A stretch of 64,000 nt of DNA. Source: Bacteroidales bacterium. Lineage in GTDB: Bacteria; Bacteroidota; Bacteroidia; Bacteroidales; ML635J-15. Positions 15,019 through 21,420 of the stretch are shown piece by piece. The stretch lies in the NCBI GenBank assembly GCA_017620015.1, contig JAFZRE010000024.1, forward strand, positions 1-64,000, in the 5' to 3' direction. The position numbers were made by a program, and so were the translations under genes. A model generated the notes under the pieces. It made no database searches. It was not told the DNA's origin and saw only the letters and a list, made by a program, of their open reading frames with translations. Within the stretch, counting starts at the first letter, position 1. Each line of letters opens with the position of its first letter.

Positions 15019-15972
15019 ATGGCAAAATATTCTTATACAGAGAAAAAGGATACCCGTTCGGGTTTCGGTGCTGGCTTATTGGAAGCTGGCAGACAGAATG
15101 ATAAGGTTGTTGCATTGTGTGCAGACCTTACAGGTTCGTTGAAAATGGGCGATTTCCAGAAGGAATTTCCGCAGCGTTTCTTTCAGTCCGGTATAGCCGA
15201 AGCTAATATGATTGGCGTTTCGGCAGGTTTGACAATCGGCGGTATGATTCCGTTCTGCGGAACTTTTGCTGGTTTTGCAACCGGACGCGTTTATGACCAG
15301 ATTCGCCAGAGTGTGGCTTATTCCAACAAGAATGTGAAGATTTGTGCTTCGCATGCTGGTATTACTTTGGGAGAAGACGGTGCCACACACCAGATTCTCG
15401 AGGACATCGGTTTGATGAAGATGCTCCCGAACATGACGGTTATCTGTCCGTGTGACTACAACCAGACCAAGGCGGCAACTATCGCCGCTGCAAAGTACGA
15501 TGGTCCTGTTTACTTGCGTTTCGGCCGTCCGGCAGTTCCAAACTTCACCGATCCTGACCAAGTTTTTGAAATTGGCAAGGCACAGCAGTTGTACGAAGGA
15601 TCTGACGTTACAATCCTTGCTTGCGGACACCTTGTATGGGAAGCCATCACAGCTGCCGAGGAACTTCTTGCCGAAGGCATTAAGGCCGATGTGTTCAACA
15701 TTCACACAATCAAGCCTTTTGATGCTGAAACGGTTTTGAAGTCGGTCGCAAAGACAAAGGCTATTGTAACAGCCGAGGAACACGAGCTTAACGGCGGTTT
15801 GTTCGATACTGTCGCTCAGGTTATGGCTATGAACAATCCGGTTCCGATGGAAGCCGTAGCTGTTCGCGATTCGTTTGGCGAAAGTGGAACGCCTGCCGAA
15901 CTAATGAAGAAGTATGGTCTTGATGCTGAGAATATTGTTAAGGCTGTAAAGAAGGTTATGGCTCGCAAGTAG
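15019..15972 (+). CDS. Transketolase C-terminal section (split-type transketolase, subunit B)
   Basis: 317 residues, with the pyrimidine-binding domain of transketolase followed by the C-terminal domain. The TPP-activating glutamate lies in FQSGIAEANMIGVSAGL. FCGTFAGFATGRVYDQIRQSVAY and GEDGATHQILEDIGLMKMLPNM are conserved, as is the TAEEHELNGGLFDTV of the last domain. Split transketolases need an N-terminal partner (about 270-280 residues) that binds the TPP diphosphate; in many genomes the two halves are adjacent, but here upstream is a divergent lipoprotein operon and no N-terminal half is in the window. A role in 1-deoxyxylulose or pentose phosphate type chemistry is likely. Confidence 0.9.
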   Translation: MAKYSYTEKKDTRSGFGAGLLEAGRQNDKVVALCADLTGSLKMGDFQKEFPQRFFQSGIAEANMIGVSAGLTIGGMIPFCGTFAGFATGRVYDQIRQSVAYSNKNVKICASHAGITLGEDGATHQILEDIGLMKMLPNMTVICPCDYNQTKAATIAAAKYDGPVYLRFGRPAVPNFTDPDQVFEIGKAQQLYEGSDVTILACGHLVWEAITAAEELLAEGIKADVFNIHTIKPFDAETVLKSVAKTKAIVTAEEHELNGGLFDTVAQVMAMNNPVPMEAVAVRDSFGESGTPAELMKKYGLDAENIVKAVKKVMARK

Positions 15973-15997
15973 CCGATGCCAGTAAAGTTTCAGTATT

Positions 15998-17425
15998 ATG
16001 AGATTGAGATTTTTTGCTATTATTGTCTTGATGGCATTGCTGTCGGGTCCTGTATTTGCTAAGCCTGTTGATGAAACGACTGCTCGTATAGTTGCTGCCC
16101 ATTTTTTTGCAATAAAATACAGTCGCTCGCTCGAAACTTTGACTCCGTCAGTTGTTTACACGGCCAACCAACTTCGTGGTGAAAACAATACACCAAGTTT
16201 TTACGTTGTAAATTTTAATTCTGAGGGCTTCGTCATTGTGGCTGGCGACGACAGGGTGCAACCAGTTCTGGCATTTTCGGACGAAGGCGCTTTCGTTACT
16301 GAAAATATTCCTGCCCATATTCGCTTTTTCTTGGATGGATATGCCGATGGAATACAATATGTGATTGATAATGATCAAGATAATGATGCTGTTGCGTCGC
16401 TGCAATGGGAAAATCTGCTTTCTGAATCTCCCATAGTTCCGAAAGATGGGAATGTGGTAGTTGCCCCTTTGTACCTCCGAAACAAATGGAAACAGACAAG
16501 ATACTACAACAACCTATGTCCTGCGGATGCTAGTGGTGACGCTGCATACGGTGGGCATGCAGCTGTTGGTTGCGGAGCTATTGTTATGGGACAGGTGATG
16601 CGATACTGGCAATTCCCAACTACCGGTACGGGAAGCCATTCGTATAACAGCAGCAACTACGGTACGCTTTCAGCCAACTTCGGTGCAACTACCTACCATT
16701 ACGAGAGTATGCCCGACCAACTTACCTCAACTACTCATCCCGACAGTTGTGTGGAAGCTATTGCTACTTTGCTATATCACTGTGGTGTTGCCGTCAACAT
16801 GAATTACGGACCATCCGCAAGTGTGTCAAATTCAAACAAGATTGTTTCAGCCCTCTCAACATATTTCCGCTATCCAGCTACCATACAGTACATTGAACGC
16901 GGTAGCCTCTCAACAACAATATGGCTCAATTATCTTAAGGGCGAACTCGACGAAGGCGCACCATTTATGTATGGTGGAAGCGGAAGCTATGGCGGACACG
17001 TCTGGCTTTGCGACGGTTATCGCGACGACGACTATTTCCATTTCAACTGGGGCTGGGGTGGTCAGCAAAATGGCTACTATGCTTTAACAAGTTGCAGTTC
17101 GTATGGTTTTAATAACAATCACGCCATTATTATCGGCATACGAGGACCTGAATTGCCTGTAGCCATTGACGAAGGCTGTTTGCAAAATATCTCGCTTTAT
17201 CCCAATCCGACAAACGATATTCTTAACATCACATCGTCGGAAACAATTTCTGAAATTGAGATTATAAATATGATGGGGCAGGTGGTAAAGAAGGTGGAAG
17301 TGAATGCTGATAATGTAACTTGCAATGTGGAAGATTTGAAGAGTGGGGTGTATGTGGTGATGATTAATTCGCTCACTGGGAGGAGTCGGAGCTCGCGAAT
17401 TGTTCGGAAATTCATTAAGGAATAG
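15998..17425 (+). CDS. Secreted C10 (streptopain-type) cysteine protease with T9SS sorting domain
   Basis: 475 residues. A signal peptide (ending FAKP) is followed by a Spi/propeptide region (about 25-145) with FYVVNFNSEGFVIVAGDDRV, typical of C10 proenzymes. The catalytic Cys is C192 in HAAVGCGAIVMGQVMRYW; the catalytic His is about residue 335 in YGGHVWLCDGY, followed by YFHFNWGWGGQQNGYYAL. The last 80 residues (LYPNPTNDILNI ... LKSGVYVV ... IVRKFI) are a type A T9SS C-terminal signal. It should therefore be exported by the T9SS and autoactivated outside. It follows the transketolase gene by 25 bp and is closed by a terminator. Substrate unknown; host or dietary protein is plausible. Confidence 0.93.
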   Translation: MRLRFFAIIVLMALLSGPVFAKPVDETTARIVAAHFFAIKYSRSLETLTPSVVYTANQLRGENNTPSFYVVNFNSEGFVIVAGDDRVQPVLAFSDEGAFVTENIPAHIRFFLDGYADGIQYVIDNDQDNDAVASLQWENLLSESPIVPKDGNVVVAPLYLRNKWKQTRYYNNLCPADASGDAAYGGHAAVGCGAIVMGQVMRYWQFPTTGTGSHSYNSSNYGTLSANFGATTYHYESMPDQLTSTTHPDSCVEAIATLLYHCGVAVNMNYGPSASVSNSNKIVSALSTYFRYPATIQYIERGSLSTTIWLNYLKGELDEGAPFMYGGSGSYGGHVWLCDGYRDDDYFHFNWGWGGQQNGYYALTSCSSYGFNNNHAIIIGIRGPELPVAIDEGCLQNISLYPNPTNDILNITSSETISEIEIINMMGQVVKKVEVNADNVTCNVEDLKSGVYVVMINSLTGRSRSSRIVRKFIKE

Positions 17426-17450
17426 AAAATCATTTTATAATATATAAGGT

Positions 17451-17482
17451 ATCCATCGTCTAAAAGCGATGGATATTTTTTT
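17451..17482 (+). terminator. Intrinsic terminator after the C10 protease
   Basis: ATCCATCG and CGATGGAT pair around an 8-nt loop, followed by ATTTTTTT. Confidence 0.85.
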
Positions 17483-17547
17483 GTCTGTAAATTATTCAAT
17501 TATCAAATTATCGAATTTTTCAAATTTTCGAATCTATAAACCGTGTT

Positions 17548-17561
17548 TGGCACGAACTTTG
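17548..17561 (+). promoter_or_regulatory. Sigma-54-like promoter, distal copy
   Basis: TGGCACGAACTTTG fits the RpoN pattern TGGCACG-N4-TTGC at -24/-12 except for the last base. A second copy lies exactly 63 bp downstream. It is in the gap before the small secreted protein at 17683. Confidence 0.5.
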
Positions 17562-17610
17562 TTATATTATTAGGCGGTGATGAAAAAATAATTCTTCGCC
17601 AGATGCTCTT

Positions 17611-17624
17611 TGGCACGAAATTTG
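17611..17624 (+). promoter_or_regulatory. Sigma-54-like promoter, proximal copy
   Basis: TGGCACGAAATTTG, again TGGCACG at the -24 position and TTG at the -12 position, 59 bp before the ATG at 17683. No enhancer-binding activator gene is in the window. Confidence 0.5.
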
Positions 17625-17682
17625 AATGTGAATAAAGTGTAAATTAAAAATAAAATTATTGTTAAATAAAAAAATTAAAGTC

Positions 17683-18078
17683 ATGAAAGCAAAAGTAACA
17701 TTTTTGATGGTAATGGTAGCGTTCTTCTTCGCAAGCCAAGTTTCAGCACAGGAAATCTTAACTGCAACAAGAGTTGTAAAGTCAAGAGGTGCACAGTCTG
17801 AATATGTTGTTCCACAGGGTGACAACGCAATCGAAAGACCAGTTCTCTCAAGAGGTGGTTGCGTAGTAAAGCTCGACAACTGGACAGGTTATTATGTAGA
17901 TATCTGGGTTGACAAGAACTACAAGGGAAGATTGAATCCATGGGAAAACTCACAGCTCATTCTCCCGGAAGGTTTCAACGAAGTTTACTGCCGTACAATG
18001 GGTGAAAGCTACCAGTGGCAGTCGGGTGGCGAATGCAACGAACAGTTCGTTCTGCAGGTGCCAGAAGAAGACGAATAA
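17683..18078 (+). CDS. Small secreted protein, partner of the caspase-like protease
   Basis: 131 residues from the ATG at 17683 (8 codons inside the longest frame), giving a signal peptide MKAKVTFLMVMVAFFFASQV ending SA at 22. The mature protein starts QEILTATRVVKSRGAQSEY and has two Ser-Arg-Gly sites (R35 in SRGA, R57 in SRGG), a three-Cys C-terminal half (C60, C103, C118) and a compact beta-rich region (DNWTGYYVDIWVDKNYKGRL). No family recognised. It is followed, 67 bp on, by the caspase gene, separated by a weak hairpin; both are downstream of two sigma-54-like promoters. Possibly a substrate or inhibitor of the caspase (inference). Confidence 0.75.
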   Translation: MKAKVTFLMVMVAFFFASQVSAQEILTATRVVKSRGAQSEYVVPQGDNAIERPVLSRGGCVVKLDNWTGYYVDIWVDKNYKGRLNPWENSQLILPEGFNEVYCRTMGESYQWQSGGECNEQFVLQVPEEDE

Positions 18079-18093
18079 AAGAGTTTAATATTT

Positions 18094-18126
18094 AGAATGA
18101 TGAGCCGAGTGCTCATCATTCTTTGT
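18094..18126 (+). terminator. Hairpin between the small secreted protein and the caspase gene
   Basis: A 12-bp perfect stem AGAATGATGAGC/GCTCATCATTCT with a 5-nt loop and only a short, interrupted T tail. It could be a partial terminator or an RNA-processing site that sets unequal expression of the two genes. Confidence 0.6.
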
Positions 18127-18145
18127 AATTTAAAAAGTTTGAGAG

Positions 18146-20182
18146 ATGAAAAAGATAATAATATTAGTAACAGCGTTTTTGCTTGCTGCAATTTGCGCAA
18201 ATGCTCATAAGTATGCGCTGATTATCGCAGTAGGTAACTACGACCAGAACTTGACTGGTTGGTATCCTATCAGTGCCGATCATGATGTTCCTCTGATCCA
18301 GAAGACTTTGATTGGTCTTGGTTTCGACGAAAAGGACATCATGTACTTGAAGGACGAACAGGCAACAAAGGCTGGTATGGTCAACGCTTTCAACGAACTT
18401 CTTGCAAAGGTTTCGGAAGGCGATGAGGTCGTTATACATTATAGCGGTCACGGACATCAGATTTTTGACGACAATGGCGACGAAATTGATGGCCTTGACG
18501 AATGCCTTGTTTGCTACGACGCTCCTATGAAAATGACAGAAGGTTACGATGGTAGCCTCCATTTCAGGGACGATGAACTTGGAGCTGTAGTTGAGAAATT
18601 CCGCATTAAGCTGGGTAAGGACGGACATATCCTTCTTTTCCTCGACTCCTGCCACTCGGGTACTGGTACTCGTGGTGCAGCTAAGGTAAGAGGCGGTGCT
18701 CCTGCTTTGGTTCCTGCTGGATGGCATGCTCCGAGCGGTGCTCCCAAGACCGACGGCAAGATTGGTATGGGTATGGGCGCAACCAGTTCTCGTGGTGCTG
18801 TTAACGTAAACAACCTCGCTAAGTACGTTGTTTTCTCGGGCGCTAGCGCAAACGAACTTAACTACGAAACTTTCGACGATGAAAACAATTCGGTTGGCTC
18901 GTTGTCATACTGCTTGTACAAGTCGTTCTCGCAGATGAAGGAAGGCGACACCTACCGTCAGGTATTTGCAAGGATAATGGCTGAAATGGCTGCTAAGGCT
19001 CCTTTCCAGAATCCAGCAATCGAAGGTGATGTTGACTATACAGTTTTCGGTGGTGACTTCACAACTCAGGCCGAATACTTCAACATGACGTCGGTAAAGA
19101 ACGACTCTGTTATCACAATCAATGCTGGTCGTCTTGTAGGTGTAAATCCTGGAACTACCGTAGCATTCGTTGCTCCTGGTACTTCTCGTCTTGACGAAGG
19201 TACTCAGGTTCTCACTACTGGTCGCGTTATCAGTGCAGAAAACTTCAAGTCGCGCGTTGCTCTCGATACCAAGATGAAGTTCAAGACTAATCAGGACGCT
19301 TGGGTATTCGTAAAGGCAAGAACTTTCACCGACCAGAAGATTAAGGTCAGTGTTGACCCCGAAATGGATCCGGCATTGAAGAAGGCTCTGGACAACGAAA
19401 TTTCGCACTCGAGCTTTGCCGAACTTACCACCGATGCTCCCGAAATCACTTTGAACTACGGACGTACTCGTGGTGCAAAGGTTATCTCGGTAAACAATGC
19501 ATTGTACAACAAGGAATTGCATAAGATTTCGAATATTGATGAGTCTGCTCTTGAGTCGGATGTTATGTCAACTTTGAATAACTTTGCACAGGGTAAGATT
19601 ATCAAGGCTTTGGATTTCTCCGATGACCGTTTCAACATCGTTATGGAACTCCTTCCTGTTGAAGCTGACATCTACGATGATGGAACTTTCGAAATTACCG
19701 AATATCTTGACAAGGATAAGTTCATAGTAAACGAAGTTCCTGGATTCACCGCTGAGAATATGGCTGTAATCAAGGTTACAAACAATGGAACAAAGAAGGC
19801 TTTCTTCAACATCATTGATATTCAGCCCGACGGTTTCATCAACCCGATTATCCCGACCGTAAACGACAGCGATGGACGTGAATACTACCTCGAACCTGGT
19901 GAATCGGCAATCCTTAAGAACACAATCGTTATGTTTGGTCCTCCATACGGAAACGAAGTATTCAAGGTTATTGCTACCGACAAGCCGTTCAACCTGTCTG
20001 CAACTATCATGCAGCACGGTAGTTCTTCGAGAGGTGACTCGTCGAACATCTTCGAAAGCGCACTTGGCATTGGCAACTCTGGTGTTAACACCCGTGGTGC
20101 AGCAACAGTAAGCGCAAAGAAGCAGGACGACAAGATGGGTACTTACGAGTACACCTTCAAGATTATGGAAGGCGAAGAATAA
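18146..20182 (+). CDS. Secreted caspase-family (C14, metacaspase-like) protease
   Basis: 678 residues. Signal peptide MKKIIILVTAFLLAAICANA. The p20-like core has YALIIAVGNYD, the catalytic His in VIHYSGHGHQ (H102), the acidic metacaspase-type segment DDNGDEIDGLDE (109-119) and the catalytic Cys in LFLDSCHSGT (C169). A linker rich in Gly, Ala and Arg follows (TRGA at R176, VRGG at R182, SSRGA at R216), where caspases are typically self-cleaved. The C-terminal 370 residues include a domain resembling DUF4384 (VIKVTNNGTKKAFFNIIDIQ ... IPTVNDSDGREYYLEPGES) and further SRG/TRGA sites near residues 441, 628 and 649. Metacaspase-like enzymes cleave after Arg or Lys. No T9SS tail is seen, so it is probably periplasmic. 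Strongly biased toward G/C-ending preferred codons, suggesting good expression. Confidence 0.9.
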   Translation: MKKIIILVTAFLLAAICANAHKYALIIAVGNYDQNLTGWYPISADHDVPLIQKTLIGLGFDEKDIMYLKDEQATKAGMVNAFNELLAKVSEGDEVVIHYSGHGHQIFDDNGDEIDGLDECLVCYDAPMKMTEGYDGSLHFRDDELGAVVEKFRIKLGKDGHILLFLDSCHSGTGTRGAAKVRGGAPALVPAGWHAPSGAPKTDGKIGMGMGATSSRGAVNVNNLAKYVVFSGASANELNYETFDDENNSVGSLSYCLYKSFSQMKEGDTYRQVFARIMAEMAAKAPFQNPAIEGDVDYTVFGGDFTTQAEYFNMTSVKNDSVITINAGRLVGVNPGTTVAFVAPGTSRLDEGTQVLTTGRVISAENFKSRVALDTKMKFKTNQDAWVFVKARTFTDQKIKVSVDPEMDPALKKALDNEISHSSFAELTTDAPEITLNYGRTRGAKVISVNNALYNKELHKISNIDESALESDVMSTLNNFAQGKIIKALDFSDDRFNIVMELLPVEADIYDDGTFEITEYLDKDKFIVNEVPGFTAENMAVIKVTNNGTKKAFFNIIDIQPDGFINPIIPTVNDSDGREYYLEPGESAILKNTIVMFGPPYGNEVFKVIATDKPFNLSATIMQHGSSSRGDSSNIFESALGIGNSGVNTRGAATVSAKKQDDKMGTYEYTFKIMEGEE

Positions 20183-20202
20183 TTGTTGATAATAAAGTTT
20201 TA

Positions 20203-20238
20203 AAAAGCATCTCGATTCGAGATGCTTTTTTTATTTTT
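20203..20238 (+). terminator. Intrinsic terminator after the caspase gene
   Basis: AAAAAGCATCTCG and CGAGATGCTTTTT pair with an ATT loop, followed by a T-rich run. Confidence 0.9.
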
Positions 20239-20243
20239 GTGGT

Positions 20244-20705
20244 ATGAAAAGATATTTTGTCGCGTTTGTTCTTGTCCTGATGTCTGTGGTAATGTATGCG
20301 CAGTCGTTTCCATCGTGGTTAGCTGGTAAATGGGAAATACCTTCATTATCTACCGTTTCTGGCAGTTCTTACGAAGAGTGGACTAGTGTATCTGGCAATC
20401 ATTTTGAAGGGAAAACCTATCGTATTTTTGGAAACGACACAATAATCTTCGACCATATGAGCATTCGTGCCGAAGGAAAAGATGTTGTCTTGAAGATGTC
20501 TGCGGAGAAAGGCGGAAAACGTTTCTTGGCTGATTTCAAGGGCAAAAAAGTTTGTGAGGAACTATGGGCGTTTGAGTGTGCCGAATCGGATTCGCCGTCG
20601 GCGATATATTACAGGAATCTTGGCAAAGGTCAGGTTTATGTATGGACAGAAGTCACAAGCGACATAGATGTTTGCACCGACTTTGTAATGTATAGGCGAA
20701 AGTGA
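20244..20705 (+). CDS. Small secreted protein (WLAGKWE-type, DUF6265-like)
   Basis: 153 residues with a signal peptide (MKRYFVAFVLVLMSVVMYAQ). The mature N-terminus FPSWLAGKWEIPS and the alternating-strand pattern (YEEWTSVSGNHFEGKTYRIF, IIFDHMSIRAEGKDVVLKMS) resemble lipocalin-like DUF6265 or related small beta-barrels found in Bacteroidota. Ligand unknown. The stop overlaps the next start (TGATG). The ATG lies only 5 bp after the T-tract of the caspase terminator. Confidence 0.7.
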   Translation: MKRYFVAFVLVLMSVVMYAQSFPSWLAGKWEIPSLSTVSGSSYEEWTSVSGNHFEGKTYRIFGNDTIIFDHMSIRAEGKDVVLKMSAEKGGKRFLADFKGKKVCEELWAFECAESDSPSAIYYRNLGKGQVYVWTEVTSDIDVCTDFVMYRRK

Positions 20706-21163
20706 TGGACAAGCCGAGATTATGTTTCCCTCCATACGAGTTCCGCTTTAAGACAGAAGGTGGCAAATCGCTTATTTTCGATGAGATACGTAAGAAGTGG
20801 ATTGTTTGTACGCCGGAGGAGTGGGTGCGGCAGAACCTTGTGCGTTTTCTTGTACAGGATTGTGCTTATCCGCAGGCTTTGGTGGCATTGGAGAAACAAG
20901 TCGTTGTGGCAGAACGGAATTTGCGTTTCGACGCCTTGATTTACGACAGGGAATTTAATCCACTTATGCTTATTGAATGCAAGGCTCCGACTGTAAAACT
21001 TACCCAAAAGGTTTTCGACCAGATTTGGCACTACAATTACGAGATAAAGGCTCCGTTCTTTATTGTTACCAACGGAATAGATTTCGTTATGGGGCGATAT
21101 GATGCGGGTAGGGGAGTGGAGTTTTTCGAAACGGTAAAGGCATTTGATGAATTGGTGAGGTAA
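20705..21163 (+). CDS. HSDR_N-domain protein (type I restriction subunit R N-terminus-like)
   Basis: 152 residues from the ATG at 20705 (a GTG at 20702 is in frame directly upstream). EEWVRQNLVRFLV, then RFDALIYDREFNPLMLIECKAPTV, has the D-x(n)-ECK layout of a PD-(D/E)XK nuclease fold, followed by DQIWHYNYEIKAPFFIVTNG. This is the small standalone version of the HsdR N-terminal domain seen throughout Bacteroidota; no helicase or methylase genes are near, so a classical restriction role is unlikely. Overlaps the preceding gene (TGATG). Confidence 0.85.
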   Translation: MDKPRLCFPPYEFRFKTEGGKSLIFDEIRKKWIVCTPEEWVRQNLVRFLVQDCAYPQALVALEKQVVVAERNLRFDALIYDREFNPLMLIECKAPTVKLTQKVFDQIWHYNYEIKAPFFIVTNGIDFVMGRYDAGRGVEFFETVKAFDELVR

Positions 21164-21294
21164 AAAGCGCGGATGTCCCTGCTATTTTTCGTTTTTTTTA
21201 CAAGTTTTAGACTTCTTTTTGGTGTATAATATCCATAAAGTTTTGGGATTCTTTAGTTGTTGTAGCTTTTTTTATGAAAAAAGTTAGCAAAAAA

Positions 21295-21326
21295 TTTGGC
21301 GGTATGAAAATATTGTATTATATTTG
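21295..21326 (+). promoter_or_regulatory. Complete Bacteroidota promoter upstream of the alpha-CTD/sigma-4 chimera
   Basis: TTTG at 21295-21298, a 20-bp spacer, then TATATTTG at 21319-21326: a good match to the -33 and -7 elements. The expected start is about 21333, leaving a leader of nearly 90 nt before the ATG at 21421. Confidence 0.65.
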
Positions 21327-21420
21327 CGTTGTGATATTATTTCTGATAGTAGTTGCTATTTGAGATTATATGTAGATTTATTTAAGTCGATAACGCAGAA
21401 TAACCATAAAATGAAGATAT

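Noticed and set aside
20705..21163. A type I restriction-modification system
   Set aside because: Only the small HSDR_N-like domain is present; no helicase, HsdM or HsdS genes lie near.
21304..21363. 19-codon hydrophobic frame (MKILYYICVVILFLIVVAI)
   Set aside because: The predicted promoter at 21319-21326 lies inside it, so it would not be transcribed from the start.
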